Assembly: GCF_001735805.1 (NCBI RefSeq)
Contig: NZ_CP017248.1
Location: forward strand, 8,246,001 to 8,310,000
Source: Streptomyces fodineus
GTDB lineage: Bacteria > Actinomycetota > Actinomycetes > Streptomycetales > Streptomycetaceae
DNA: 64,000 nt
Direction of reading: 5' to 3'
Part shown: positions 1 to 9,324 of the stretch, piece after piece
Numbering within the stretch: position 1 is the first letter of the stretch
Layout of the letters: each line of letters begins with the position of its first letter
The notes under the pieces: generated by a model
The model's database searches: none
Told to the model about the DNA's origin: nothing
What the model saw: only the letters and a program-made list of their open reading frames with translations
Translations under genes and position numbers: made by a program

Positions 1-27
1 TTGTGGGACGACAAGCGCGGCGTGTGA
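1..27 (+). CDS. 3' end of a gene, probably 7-carboxy-7-deazaguanine synthase (queE)
   Basis: The window opens inside a reading frame that ends LWDDKRGV-stop, 36 bases before queD. Only eight residues are visible. The tail resembles the usual W-G-D/N-x-R-G-V type C-terminus of actinobacterial QueE as I recall it, and queE is the one preQ0 gene missing beside queD, folE and queC. The identification is inference from this short tail and from context; another gene is possible. Confidence 0.4.
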   Translation: MWDDKRGV

Positions 28-63
28 GCAACGAAGCGCGCAAGGAGAAGGGAACTCGGATCG

Positions 64-426
64 ATGCCGTTTCGAATCACGAAGAAATTTGAATTCTCGG
101 CCAGTCATCGGCTCGCCGGTCTTGCTCCCGACCATCAGTGTGCCCGAATGCACGGGCACAACTACATCGTCGAGTTGGAGCTCGGAGCCGATGAGGCGGA
201 TCTGTCGCCCGTAGGTTTCGTTCGAGACTACGGAGATCTTTCCGCGTTCAAGAACTGGCTCGACAATTACCTTGATCATCGGCATCTGAACGACGTGATG
301 GACGACAACCCGACGGCCGAGAACATGGCTGCCTGGATCTACCGGACATGGTCGAAGGAGTTTTTCGAGTTGACCTGTGTGCGCGTCTCCGAGACGCCCA
401 AGACCTGGGCCGAGTACCGGCCTTGA
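64..426 (+). CDS. queD: 6-carboxy-5,6,7,8-tetrahydropterin synthase (QueD / PTPS family)
   Basis: This 120-residue protein has the size of QueD. The zinc ligands of the PTPS fold are visible as His15 (SASHR) and His30/His32 (MHGHNY), and Cys26 sits where the catalytic cysteine of QueD lies. A late SETPKTW segment carries the conserved substrate-anchoring Glu region. QueD converts 7,8-dihydroneopterin triphosphate to CPH4, the second step to preQ0. ATG at 64 follows an AAGGAG ribosome site about 17 bases upstream. The gene lies between a probable queE tail and folE, 37 bases before folE, so the three look like one preQ0 operon. Family assignment is firm; QueD rather than a eukaryotic-type PTPS is supported by the neighbouring queC and folE. 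Confidence 0.93.
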   Translation: MPFRITKKFEFSASHRLAGLAPDHQCARMHGHNYIVELELGADEADLSPVGFVRDYGDLSAFKNWLDNYLDHRHLNDVMDDNPTAENMAAWIYRTWSKEFFELTCVRVSETPKTWAEYRP

Positions 427-463
427 ATCCGCGACTCCCACGTATGAGACGAGAGGTGGCCGC

Positions 464-1054
464 ATGTCGGTGACAGAAGTGAACCTCGACGGAGAGCAGT
501 CGGTGCCGGCGACGGCCGAGGACCGGCTGGTCGAGCTCGCCCGCCAACTGCTGGAGGAGATCGGCGAGGACCCGAATCGCGACGGACTGCGCGACACACC
601 CGAACGGTTCGCTCGCTGGTGGCGAGAGTTCATCAACTACGACCCTGGTTCGCTGGGCACGCTTTTCGAGTCCATCGGCACGAGCCAGCTCGTAGTCGTC
701 TCGGACATTCAGGTCTGGTCGCTGTGCGAGCATCACCTCCTGCCGTTCAACTGCTCCGTGACGATCGCATACCGCCCGACGGGGCAACTGCTCGGCCTGT
801 CGAAGTTTGCCAGGGTCGCCCATCAGTACGCGCACAGGCTGCAGGTCCAGGAGCGCCTCGTGGACCAGATCGCGCTTGAGATCAGCACCCTGAGCGGCAC
901 CCCGGACGTCGCCGTCATAGCGAAGGGCGAGCACCTTTGCATGTCGATGCGCGGTATCAAGGCTGCCGCGCAGATGACGTCGACCGCATATCGCGGGGAG
1001 TTCAGCACGGACTCCGGGCTCCGGGCCGAGCTGTTCGACCTGCTCCGGGCGTGA
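464..1054 (+). CDS. folE: GTP cyclohydrolase I (FolE)
   Basis: This 196-residue type I GTP cyclohydrolase turns GTP into 7,8-dihydroneopterin triphosphate, the entry step of both folate and 7-deazaguanine synthesis. The zinc-site motif CEHHLLPF is near residue 88 and the second cysteine is in GEHLCMSMRG. The PERF and SKFARV signatures are intact. ATG 464 is preceded by GAGAGGTGG. It follows queD closely, so here it most likely supplies precursor to preQ0 rather than serving as the housekeeping folate gene. It is the zinc-dependent FolE type, not FolE2. Confidence 0.95.
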   Translation: MSVTEVNLDGEQSVPATAEDRLVELARQLLEEIGEDPNRDGLRDTPERFARWWREFINYDPGSLGTLFESIGTSQLVVVSDIQVWSLCEHHLLPFNCSVTIAYRPTGQLLGLSKFARVAHQYAHRLQVQERLVDQIALEISTLSGTPDVAVIAKGEHLCMSMRGIKAAAQMTSTAYRGEFSTDSGLRAELFDLLRA

Positions 1055-1152
1055 CGAGCCATCCGACTCCGAAAGCGAAAGCAGTGAGCGATCCAGGTGG
1101 TGCGGCGACGGGATCGCACGGCTCGGGAGCGTTGCAGGGCTGTCGCGAACTC

Positions 1153-1800
1153 ATGGCCCTGCCAGGTGCCCGCGGGACCGTCGCGGTCTCACTGCTGCCG
1201 AAGGACCCCGCCACGATGTTCTCGATCGCCGTCCTCCTGCTCGCGTCGCCCGAGTACTCCGCGTCCGGCGCGGCGCCCGGGACGGGCGTGACGCTGCTCA
1301 CGAGCGCAATCTCCGGGCCGCTGCGGGGCCGGCTGGTCGATCGCGGCCGACGGGGGTCCTGTGCTTGGGGGCTGCGTGGCCGGTTATCCCGCCGACATGA
1401 CGGGCCTGGTTCCAGCGGAGTTGGCGCACCTGCCGATCGTCGTCTTCCTCGGCGCCGCGACGGTCGCCGGCCCGCCGGCGATCCGCAGGAGGGTCGCGAC
1501 GCCGTGGCTGCCCGCGGCATTCCTTGCCGGAACGGCTGTGGTCGCGATGGCCAGGGTCTGGCCTCTACGTGCTGCTCTCGCCGTCTGCCCGCTCGCCGGT
1601 GCCGCGATCGGGGCCACGTTCTCGGCGCTGTTCGTCGCAGTCGGCGCGTCCGAACCGGCTGGGCGCGCCAGCGAGATCCAGCGTCGGGCCACGAGCGTCG
1701 TCCCCGCTGACTTCGCCATCGACACATCCTCCGGTGCATCGACCGCCTCCGCACCGGGGCCACTTGCTCGCCGTGCAGACGATCGTGACAGCTGTTGGCT
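1153..1800 (+). pseudogene. degraded MFS transporter
   Basis: Two frames carry pieces of a major-facilitator protein. The first (about 1153-1345) reads TMFSIAVLLLASPEYSASG and then SGPLRGRLVDRGR, the loop after TM2. The second (about 1361-1710) has hydrophobic stretches including FLGAATVAGPP and AALAVCPLAGAAIGATF. The reading frame changes near 1350 and the C-terminal half is missing. This looks like a dead exporter at the edge of the cluster. No intact gene is visible in this interval. Confidence 0.55.
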
Positions 1801-1884
1801 GCATCCGCATCGGAGAGCTACGAACCGCGCCCGCTCCCCTCGGCACACCTGCGAATCCGGTCCGGTCGACATGAAAGGACAACG

Positions 1885-2865
1885 ATGAACGCACATGACT
1901 CTTCGACGCCTGCGGAAGCGGCTCGCCTGTGCCCCGCACTGGACGCCGACCGGCTGGTGGCCGACCTCATGACCGCCCGCGACCACCTGTGGGATGAGCA
2001 GAGCTCGTACGAGAACGGGCGAGTGTCCAGGTGGGCCGAGCAGGACTGGCGCTGCCTGTCGGTGCGCAGCCCCGGTGGTGACAAGACACGTACCGACCCA
2101 GGGGGCCCTGGCTGTGCGGAGTTCGCCGACACCGAATGGCTGGACCACATGCCGTACGTGCGGGAGGTCCTGCGCCAGATACCCGGACCCCTCTACGCGG
2201 CCCGATTCATGGATCTCGGGCCCGACACCGTCGGATACCCCCACTGCGACCCCAGGTTCGCCCCGGACTGGGGTATGGCCCGGCTGCACATCCCGGTCAT
2301 CACCCACGAGAAAGCCTCGCTGGTGCTTGACGGAGTGACCCATCAGTGGCAGCCCGGTGAGTTCTGGTTCGGTGACTTCAGCCGCATGCACCAGATCCAG
2401 AACCTCGGTCCCGAGCATCGGGTCCATCTCGTCGTGGACGTGCTCGTCACACCGGAGATCGCACAACTGTTCCCGGATGACTGGGCCGGCTACTTCAACG
2501 GCTCGGATGTGCTCTACAACCGGCCGGCCGTGGCCCTGACCGACGCGGAGCGGGAAGCCGCACGGTGTTCGTTCGACGCGCCGGCGCACCTGCTGGAGGT
2601 GGAGGTGTTCGGGTCGCTCACCGGCCCGCAGCCGCAAGCCACCTTCAGCATCGTCGACACCGGCACGGGCCTTGCCATTCGGTCGCCCCAGGACCACCTC
2701 TTCCCGCTGGTGGCCCTCGGCGGACACGAGTACCGCTTGGTCGGGTGGAGTGAGGAGCGAACCGTCACCACGAGGCTGGACGGTCCGCGGCCCGAAGTCG
2801 AACTGACCTACCGCAAGGGCAACCGATCGACCCGGCTGCTTGTCCCGGGCACGCCGGCACCGTGA
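1885..2865 (+). CDS. aspartyl/asparaginyl beta-hydroxylase-like Fe(II)/2-oxoglutarate dioxygenase
   Basis: This 326-residue protein has the jelly-roll iron site H120-x-D122 (YPHCDPRF) and a distal His169 followed by Arg179 (SRMHQIQNLGPEHR), the layout of the AspH/proline cis-hydroxylase family. Such enzymes hydroxylate an amino-acid side chain with O2 and 2-oxoglutarate. The C-terminal roughly 120 residues (from about 205) are an extra region of unknown role. ATG 1885 follows GAAAGGAC. It lies between folE and queC, so a tailoring role in the cluster is likely; the substrate cannot be told from sequence. The first 60 residues are not conserved in any way I recognise. Confidence 0.8.
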   Translation: MNAHDSSTPAEAARLCPALDADRLVADLMTARDHLWDEQSSYENGRVSRWAEQDWRCLSVRSPGGDKTRTDPGGPGCAEFADTEWLDHMPYVREVLRQIPGPLYAARFMDLGPDTVGYPHCDPRFAPDWGMARLHIPVITHEKASLVLDGVTHQWQPGEFWFGDFSRMHQIQNLGPEHRVHLVVDVLVTPEIAQLFPDDWAGYFNGSDVLYNRPAVALTDAEREAARCSFDAPAHLLEVEVFGSLTGPQPQATFSIVDTGTGLAIRSPQDHLFPLVALGGHEYRLVGWSEERTVTTRLDGPRPEVELTYRKGNRSTRLLVPGTPAP

Positions 2866-2967
2866 GGGACGCCCGCACGTCCGCCGCTGTTTCGCTGTAC
2901 AGCCCACAGCTGCCCTGATCCTTGAGCACTGACCCTCCATCCATTTCCGTCTGCCGGAAGGCGACGC

Positions 2968-3657
2968 ATGCCGAAAACTGTCGCAATCGTGTCCGGCGGC
3001 CTGGACTCGGTCACCATGGCCCACCACCTCCAGGCGCGAGGACACACACTCCACCTGCTGTCCGTCAACTACGGCCAGCGCCATCTTGTCGAGCACGAGT
3101 TCGCCGCGAAGGCGGCTCGATCGCTCGGGGTGCCGCACGACGTCGTCGATCTCAGCCCCGTCGGCAAGCTCCTGAGCGGCTCCTCGCTCACCGACCCGAC
3201 CGTCGACGTGCCGGACCACGAGATCGGGTCCTCCGGCGAGAGCCCGAACGTCGTACCCAACCGCAATGCCCTTCTGCTGTCCGTCGCCTTCGCGGTCGCC
3301 GTCGCCGAGAGGGCGGAAGCGGTGGCCATCGGGGTGGTCGACGACCTGCAGGCCGCGCCCGACAGCAATTCCGCGTTCATCGATTCCTTCCTCGCCATGG
3401 AGCGGATCGCGACCCGCGGATACGCGCACCCTGACCTGACTCTGACAGCGCCGCTGGCCAGACTGCGCAAAAGCGACGTGGTGTCGCTCGGTGAGGAGCT
3501 CCGCGTCCCCTGGACCGAGACCTGGAGCTGCTTTCGTGGCGACGTGCTGCAGTGCGGACGGTGCGCCGCCTGCAGGGAGCGGCAGGAAGCGTTCCGGGAC
3601 GCCGGTGTGACCGACCCGACGCACTACCAGACCAGCGAATCGAAGGAGCTGCCATGA
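2968..3657 (+). CDS. queC: 7-cyano-7-deazaguanine (preQ0) synthase
   Basis: This 229-residue PP-loop ATPase has the SGGLDS signature at residues 9-14 and the C-terminal zinc cysteine cluster (C-F-R-G-D-V-L-Q-C-G-R-C-A-A-C). QueC uses ATP and ammonia to turn 7-carboxy-7-deazaguanine into preQ0, the last step of the de novo nitrile pathway. The stop overlaps the next start (ATGA at 3654-3657), so it is translationally coupled to the IPNS-like oxygenase. No nitrile hydratase, QueF or glycosyltransferase gene is visible, so how preQ0 is used here is open. Confidence 0.95.
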   Translation: MPKTVAIVSGGLDSVTMAHHLQARGHTLHLLSVNYGQRHLVEHEFAAKAARSLGVPHDVVDLSPVGKLLSGSSLTDPTVDVPDHEIGSSGESPNVVPNRNALLLSVAFAVAVAERAEAVAIGVVDDLQAAPDSNSAFIDSFLAMERIATRGYAHPDLTLTAPLARLRKSDVVSLGEELRVPWTETWSCFRGDVLQCGRCAACRERQEAFRDAGVTDPTHYQTSESKELP

Positions 3658-4679
3658 CCGACACCTTTCCGGTGCTCGACCTCCGTGATGCCGCAGGCCC
3701 GGAAGAAGCCCGGGCAGAGTTCCTGCACCGATTGCGCAAGGCCGTGCACGAGGTCGGCTTCTTCCAGCTCGTCGGCCACGGCGTCGAGGACGCCGACGAC
3801 ATGCTCGAGCTCACCCGTCGGTTCTTCGCCCTGCCCGAGGCCGATCGGCTCGCGCTGAACATCCTCGACTCGCCGCTGTTCCGCGGCTACTCCGAACTCG
3901 GCCGCGAACACACCCGGGGGGTGCCCGACCAGCGCCAGCAGCTGGACATCGGGCCGGAGCAGCCCGAGCGGCAGCCCGAACCCGGTGATCCCGCCTACCG
4001 GTGCCTGATCGGCCGGAACCAGTGGCCCGCGTCGATGCCCGAGCTGCGCCCGGCCGTCGAGTCATGGATCACCCGGCTGACCGATCTGTCACATCGACTG
4101 CTGCGGCTGCTGCTCGAGTCGCTCGACGCCCCCGCCGGATTCCTGGACGATGTGGTCGATCCGGATCCGCAGATCCACCTCAAACTCCTGCACTACCCCG
4201 GTCCCGCGCAGGCGGGCGAGGACGCGGGCGAGGGACAGGGGACCGGCATTCACAACGACCTCGGGCTGCTCACCCTGCTCGTCCAGGACGGCAACGGCGG
4301 CCTCCAGGTCGCGGTCGAGGACGACCAGTTCGCCGACGTGCCGGTGATCCCGGGGGCGTTCGTGGTCAACCTGGGAGAGCTGCTGGAGGTGGCGACGAGG
4401 GGCTACGTGCGTGCCACCCTGCACCGGGTGGTCCGGCCCGCCCCGGGCGTCAACCGCTACTCCATTCCCTTCTTCTACAACCCTCGGCTGGACGCCACGA
4501 TGCAGCCACTGCCCAGCCCCTATGTCGAGAGCGCCGGCGGAGTCGTCGACGTCGCCGACAACCCGTTGTTCGCCCTCTACGGCGACAACGTCATGAAGGG
4601 GCTGATCCGCTCCTTCCCCGACATCGTTGCCCGACACCACCCGACCCTGGCCGCGGTAGCCGGGTCCAGGAGTTCCTGA
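3654..4679 (+). CDS. isopenicillin-N-synthase-like Fe(II)/2OG oxygenase
   Basis: This 341-residue protein belongs to the IPNS/2OG oxygenase superfamily. It has an N-terminal DIOX_N region (VGFFQLVGHGV), iron ligands H200-x-D202 (GIHNDLG) and H257 (TLHRVV), and the R268-x-S270 pair (NRYSIPFF) that binds 2-oxoglutarate or substrate. Members hydroxylate, desaturate or cyclise small metabolites. It starts inside the queC stop codon, implying coupled translation and a role on the same product. The closing segment (ADNPLFALYGDNVMKG) is typical of the actinobacterial members. Substrate unknown. Confidence 0.87.
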   Translation: MTDTFPVLDLRDAAGPEEARAEFLHRLRKAVHEVGFFQLVGHGVEDADDMLELTRRFFALPEADRLALNILDSPLFRGYSELGREHTRGVPDQRQQLDIGPEQPERQPEPGDPAYRCLIGRNQWPASMPELRPAVESWITRLTDLSHRLLRLLLESLDAPAGFLDDVVDPDPQIHLKLLHYPGPAQAGEDAGEGQGTGIHNDLGLLTLLVQDGNGGLQVAVEDDQFADVPVIPGAFVVNLGELLEVATRGYVRATLHRVVRPAPGVNRYSIPFFYNPRLDATMQPLPSPYVESAGGVVDVADNPLFALYGDNVMKGLIRSFPDIVARHHPTLAAVAGSRSS

Positions 4680-4789
4680 CACCGGGCGGCCGAGCACATC
4701 CTCACCGCCGGCCCGAGTGGTCGGGCCTGGCGGTGGCGCCGCCGGCCGGTCCGACGGGGACCGAACGAACATGAGGCAGGGCGAATTTC

Positions 4790-6622
4790 ATGAGAATCAA
4801 CCTTCTCGGGCCGCTTCAGGCCTACGGGGACGATCACCGCGTCGACCTGGCACCGGCCGCTCAAAAAGTACGTCAGACACTGGCACTGCTCGTGCTGAAC
4901 GCGGGCCGGGTGGTGCGCTTCGAACAACTCATGGACGAGCTGTGGGACGCCGACCCGCCGACCAGTGCGCACACCGCTCTGCAGACTTATGTGTACCAGC
5001 TCAGGAAGCGGTTCTCCCTCGGCAACCCGAGGAGCGGCGGCGCGGCACGGGCGACCGGCCCGCTGCTGGGCACGGTCGACGGCGGCTACCAGCTGTCGCT
5101 GCCCGCCGACCACGTGGACGTCTTCCGGTGCGAGCCGCTGCTCGCTCGTGCCCGTGGGCAGTTCCGTGACGAGGACTTCGCGGGGGCCCGTGACACGGCC
5201 GCCGCGGCGCTGCAGCTGTGGCGCGACGATGCGCTGGTGGACGTGCGCAAGGGGCCCATGCTGCAGGCCGAGGCGGTCCGCCTGAAGGAGTTGCGTACCA
5301 GCGCACACCACCTGCGGATCGAAGCCGACCTGCACCTCGGCCGGCACCACGAGGTGCTCGGCGAACTCACCTCGATGGCCGGGCGGGAACCCACGAACGA
5401 GTGGGCCCAACGCAATCTGATGACGGCTCTCTACCGCATGGACCGGCGGGCGGAGGCGCTCCAGGTCTACCAGCGGGCACGCGTGCGGATCGCGACAGAG
5501 CTGGGTCTCGACCCTTCACCCGAACTCCAGGCCCTGCACACGGCCGTGCTCACGTCGGACGAGGCGCTGCTGCGCCCCGCCGGGCGGCTCACGGCCGTGA
5601 CCGCCACCACTCGGGCGCCCTGCCATCTGCCCGCCCCGCGCGAGCGTCTGACCGGACGTGCCGGGCAACTGGCGCGCCTCACCGCGGTGCTGGCCGGCCG
5701 GGCGCGGGCGGACCGGCCGCTCGTGATCGTGGGGGGCGCTCCCGGTACGGGGAAGAGCGAGCTGTGCCTGCACGCCGCGCATCAGGTGAGCGGTCACTAC
5801 CCGGATGGACGGCTCTACGCGCGTCTCCGTGACGGCGCCGGCCGGCGGGTGCGGGCCGCCGAGATCCTCCGCTCCTTCCTGCGTGGACTCGGCGCGACGG
5901 AGGAGCAGTTGCGACTGGGCACGACCGACCTGAGCCTGCTGTTCCGTACCTGGACCGCCGACATGCGCGTGCTGGTGGTGCTCGACGACGTGTGCGACGT
6001 AGGAGACTTGACGCCGCTGCTGCCGTCCGGCGTCGGCTGCGGCGTGGTGATCGGCAGCCGACGGCGGCTGTTCGTGTCCTCGTCGGCGGTCCACGTCGAA
6101 CTGGCCGGACTGCCTTTCGGCGATTGTCTGCACCTGCTGGCATCCTCCGTGCCGAGCCACCGGATCACCATGGACCCGGAGGGGCTGCGACGGCTGGCCG
6201 GGTTGTGCCGGGGTCTGCCGGGCGCGCTCTTCGCGGTCGCTTCGCAGTTGCGCCGCCGCCCGCACTGGACGGCCCGGCAGGCCACTGCCTGGATCCTCGA
6301 GTCCGGAGGCGCCGACAGCGATCCGCTGGGCGTGCGGGCCGGATTCGACCGGACGCTCGCGACGCTGCCCGCCGAGTCGCGGTCCCTGGCGTATGCGCTG
6401 TTGTCTCCCGGCGTCCCCGACCGGCTCACGCCGGCGCTTGCCGCCGCGGCCCTGGGGATCAACGACCAGCGGGCCGAGGACCTGCTGGAGGAACTGTCGG
6501 AGAGCTACCTGCTGCGCGCGCGACACCCGTGCGTGAACGGCCGGTTCTCCTACGAGTGGGAGCCCGGGGTGCGCCCGCTCGCGGGGCGGCAGAGCAACGC
6601 GCCGGTCATGTGCTCCGCCTGA
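4790..6622 (+). CDS. SARP-family activator with NB-ARC ATPase domain (AfsR-like)
   Basis: This 610-residue regulator has an N-terminal OmpR-type winged helix (about 1-95, RINLLGPLQAYGDD and the TSAHTALQTYVYQLRK helix), a bacterial transcriptional activator domain (about 100-245) and an NB-ARC ATPase with Walker A GGAPGTGKS near 314-322 and a VLVVLDDV Walker B. The TPR tail of AfsR is absent and the protein stops soon after the ATPase. SARPs bind direct heptamer repeats at 11-bp spacing. Such pairs are found before sbnA, sbnA2 and the ATP-grasp gene at 35060, which makes this the probable pathway-specific activator. It is about midway between the preQ0 genes and the assembly line. Confidence 0.9.
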   Translation: MRINLLGPLQAYGDDHRVDLAPAAQKVRQTLALLVLNAGRVVRFEQLMDELWDADPPTSAHTALQTYVYQLRKRFSLGNPRSGGAARATGPLLGTVDGGYQLSLPADHVDVFRCEPLLARARGQFRDEDFAGARDTAAAALQLWRDDALVDVRKGPMLQAEAVRLKELRTSAHHLRIEADLHLGRHHEVLGELTSMAGREPTNEWAQRNLMTALYRMDRRAEALQVYQRARVRIATELGLDPSPELQALHTAVLTSDEALLRPAGRLTAVTATTRAPCHLPAPRERLTGRAGQLARLTAVLAGRARADRPLVIVGGAPGTGKSELCLHAAHQVSGHYPDGRLYARLRDGAGRRVRAAEILRSFLRGLGATEEQLRLGTTDLSLLFRTWTADMRVLVVLDDVCDVGDLTPLLPSGVGCGVVIGSRRRLFVSSSAVHVELAGLPFGDCLHLLASSVPSHRITMDPEGLRRLAGLCRGLPGALFAVASQLRRRPHWTARQATAWILESGGADSDPLGVRAGFDRTLATLPAESRSLAYALLSPGVPDRLTPALAAAALGINDQRAEDLLEELSESYLLRARHPCVNGRFSYEWEPGVRPLAGRQSNAPVMCSA

Positions 6623-6856
6623 CGGTCACGGGTCCAGGCGTCCGCAAAGGCTTGGGGAGCGTGACCCCTTCCGCGGGCCGACCAGCGTGCCGGGCCACAC
6701 CCCGGTGCAGTTCGAGGACTTCACACGAACCATGGAGACCTACGCCACCGGTGCGTTCCGCGGCTCCGTGATCGCCGGGATGACCTCACGCAGGACCCTA
6801 CCGGCCGGCGGGCCTTGCCCGAACCCGCCCAAGCAACCGAACCTTGGAGAAGCGTC

Positions 6857-8125
6857 ATGCCACAGCGCCCGAAGCTCGTCCTCGTCGGCCAATTGTCCGT
6901 GTTCCCCTGGGTGTTCGATGCCGCCGAGCGTGCCGGTATCGACCTGATTCTCGTCCCCAGGGGGGACGACACACCGGGGTCCGCCGGGCGGGCCAAGTCG
7001 GTGGTCGAACTGCTGCCATTGGACATCGAAGGAAACCCGGACGGTGCGTTGTCCGCGCTCGCCGACCGCTATCGGCGAGAGCCCTTCGGCGGCATCATGG
7101 CGGGCAACGAAAGGGTCATTCCGTTCGTGGCGCGCGCCGCTCGGGAGTTGGGCCTCACCGGGCTGACCGAGGAGGCGGCGGTCGTGGTGCGTGACAAGCG
7201 GCGCATGCGCCAACGTCTGCTGGAGGCGGGTCTGGGCGTGCCCGGCTTCGTGGTCATCAAGGACCCGGACAGCTGGACCGACGCGCTGACCTTGCGGTTC
7301 CCGGTCGTGGTCAAGCCGGCGAACGGCCACTCCAGCTTCGCTGTGGTCCGTGCGGATGACAGGGACAGCCTTGAGCAGGCCGTGGCCTGCACCTGGAAGC
7401 TCGTGGAAGCCCACCTGGGTGCCGCCGACGGGTCGGACTCAGACGCCGGTGTGTTGGTCGAGGAGTACCTCGACGGGCCGGAGATCTCCGCAGAATCCCT
7501 CGTGTACCACGGGCAGGTACGGGTCTGTGCCGTCAGCTGGAAGGGTGAAATGACGGGGCCCTACTTCGAGGAGACCACGTTGCGGGCCCCTGCCCAGCTA
7601 CCCGCCGAGATACTCGCTGCGATCGAGACGGAGGTGATCGGTGCCCACCACGCCTTCGGCGTCACGGAGGGCACCACGCATACCGAACTGCGGCTGGTCG
7701 GCGGGGTGCGGCCGGTGCTGCTGGAGATGGCCGCGCGCCTCGGGGGCGGGGGCAATATGCACCACCTCGCCCACGTCAGCAGCGGGATCGACCTGGCCGC
7801 CGAGGCGCTGCGCATCCACCTCGGCCGGGAGCCGCTCTGCTGGCGTCAGGAGCCGGCACCGGCCGGTCACGCGGCGGTCTATCTGGTGCCGATCGGCAGC
7901 GGCGGACGGGTCAGGCAGATAAGGGGCTTGGACGCGGTGCGTACCGACCCGCAGGTGGACTACGTGGTGCAGATCGCGGGCCCCGGCGCAGTGCTGCGCC
8001 CCTATCCGGACTGGTCCGGAAACCCGGCGATCGTGCTCTCCCACCACGCGTCGGATGCCGAGGCCGAGGCGTACCTCGACCACCTCGCCCGGACGCTGCA
8101 TGTCGAGTACGAAGAGCAGGACTGA
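6857..8125 (+). CDS. ATP-grasp carboxylate-amine ligase
   Basis: This 422-residue protein has an N-terminal pre-ATP-grasp region, a lysine-rich nucleotide strand (FPVVVKPANGHSSFAVV), the acidic lid and the Mg-binding end TEGTTHTELRLVGG...LLEMAARLGGGG seen in carbamoyl-phosphate-synthase-like and peptide-forming ligases. It should activate a carboxylate as acyl phosphate and join it to an amine. ATG 6857 is preceded by TTGGAGAA. In dapdiamide-type pathways, free-standing ATP-grasp ligases couple diaminopropionate to acyl groups, so a similar job is plausible here. A broken partial copy of its 3' end lies at 9902-10095. Confidence 0.85.
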   Translation: MPQRPKLVLVGQLSVFPWVFDAAERAGIDLILVPRGDDTPGSAGRAKSVVELLPLDIEGNPDGALSALADRYRREPFGGIMAGNERVIPFVARAARELGLTGLTEEAAVVVRDKRRMRQRLLEAGLGVPGFVVIKDPDSWTDALTLRFPVVVKPANGHSSFAVVRADDRDSLEQAVACTWKLVEAHLGAADGSDSDAGVLVEEYLDGPEISAESLVYHGQVRVCAVSWKGEMTGPYFEETTLRAPAQLPAEILAAIETEVIGAHHAFGVTEGTTHTELRLVGGVRPVLLEMAARLGGGGNMHHLAHVSSGIDLAAEALRIHLGREPLCWRQEPAPAGHAAVYLVPIGSGGRVRQIRGLDAVRTDPQVDYVVQIAGPGAVLRPYPDWSGNPAIVLSHHASDAEAEAYLDHLARTLHVEYEEQD

Positions 8126-8278
8126 GCACACGCCACGACACACAACGCCTCTGGCGATCCACCTGACCACCGACGTGGCTTCTCGGCACGGCCCGCTCCG
8201 AGGGCCCGGTGCTCGGGGGCATCCGACGGGGCTCAGGTCAGGGAAGTCCCTGGGATTCCCCGGTGCCGGGATCGGGTC

Positions 8279-8488
8279 AGGATGCCCGCCCCGGCCGCTG
8301 CCGGTCGTGAGCGCAGCCGCCGGCTGGGCGCGCGACGTCACTCCGATCTTCTCGAACGTCCGGTCCAGGTGGCCGGCCACCGTTCGTACTGAAATGTGCA
8401 GTCGATCGGCGATCTCTCGGTAGGTCAGACCCGAGACGGCCCATTCGGCGACCGTCGTTACCGGGCGTGACCGGACCATCGGCCGCAT
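8279..8488 (-). pseudogene. LuxR-type HTH remnant
   Basis: The minus strand encodes a clean LuxR C-terminal helix-turn-helix: VAEWAVSGLTYREIADRLHI followed by SVRTVAGHLDRTFEKIGVTS. It has no sensor or ATPase region and its frame runs on into the antisense of the ATP-grasp gene without a sensible end. The upstream part is cut off by the promoter region of the 8562 gene. I read it as the last piece of a lost LuxR or LAL regulator, not a functional gene. Confidence 0.65.
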
Positions 8489-8561
8489 CCGACATCAACC
8501 GCACCCGGCCCCGGCCGGAAACGCCGGCCCCGCCGGGACACCCGTGCAGAGGGGAAACACC

Positions 8562-9308
8562 ATGACCGACATCGCCAGCAGCATGCCGACCACCGGACAG
8601 CAGCTCCGTGACCGCGTGCCCACCTTCTCGGAGCAGGTCCGTCGCACCGGCTTCGTCGTCATGCGCAAGCAGGAGCTCGCCGGGCTGATCAGCGACGCCG
8701 ACCTCGAGGAACTCCGCGGCGCCTGGGAGAACCTGCCGGTCGACACCCAAATCGACGGCGTCGACGTCTACCGCGAGCGCCGCTACGGTCGGCTGCGCGT
8801 CGACGTCGACGGCGACACCGTCACCTTCGAGGTCCTGCCCAATGCCGTCTTCCGCCAGGACTCCATCCCGCTCTGGAAGGGCAAGGACCGGGTCTTCGAG
8901 CCGGTCGCCGAGGACGTCCTGCTCAGCACCGGCATGCGCGCCCTGGTCGGTTTCAACGCCCGGATGGCGACCGCGCTCAACGGCAACACCTCGTGGAAGG
9001 TCGGGGTCCACCTGGTCCGCGTCGTCGCCCGCGCCGGCGCCCATGGCCTGCCCACCCCCGAGGGCCGCCACCGCGACGGCCATTCCTACGTCGGCTTGCA
9101 CCTGATGCGTCGCGACGGCGTCACCGGCGGCCTGTCCACCGTCCACCCCAACGACGGCAGCGACATCGTGCAGACCACCCTGCTCCAGCCGCTCGACTCC
9201 ATGTTCTTCGACGACAACATGATCACCCACGAGGTCTCGCCGACTGTCTCCCAGGGCGCCTCGGGCGTGCGCGACATGCTCCAGATCGACTTCAACCCGG
9301 TGGCCTGA
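8562..9308 (+). CDS. 2OG-Fe(II) dioxygenase, amino-acid hydroxylase type (PF10014-like)
   Basis: This 248-residue protein matches the small 2OG-Fe dioxygenase family that includes bacterial L-isoleucine/leucine/methionine hydroxylases. The metal site H170-x-D172 (GRHRDGHSY) and a distal His near 223 (DNMITHEVSP) are present, with the RDMLQIDF closing strand. ATG 8562 follows AGAGGGGAAAC. It is distinct from the two other iron oxygenases in the cluster and is the best candidate for hydroxylating a free amino-acid building block. The substrate is not readable from sequence. Confidence 0.85.
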   Translation: MTDIASSMPTTGQQLRDRVPTFSEQVRRTGFVVMRKQELAGLISDADLEELRGAWENLPVDTQIDGVDVYRERRYGRLRVDVDGDTVTFEVLPNAVFRQDSIPLWKGKDRVFEPVAEDVLLSTGMRALVGFNARMATALNGNTSWKVGVHLVRVVARAGAHGLPTPEGRHRDGHSYVGLHLMRRDGVTGGLSTVHPNDGSDIVQTTLLQPLDSMFFDDNMITHEVSPTVSQGASGVRDMLQIDFNPVA

Positions 9309-9324
9309 GCCTACGGACCGGGCG

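Noticed and set aside
1384..3624. A 746-codon minus-strand frame over the left part of the cluster
   Set aside because: Opposite to the MFS remnant, the hydroxylase and queC; no domain signal.
6623..6856. Possible gene tail (QFEDFTRTMETYATGAFRG) between the SARP and ATP-grasp genes
   Set aside because: A short stretch reads like a protein end, but I cannot assign a family and the frame has no sensible start.
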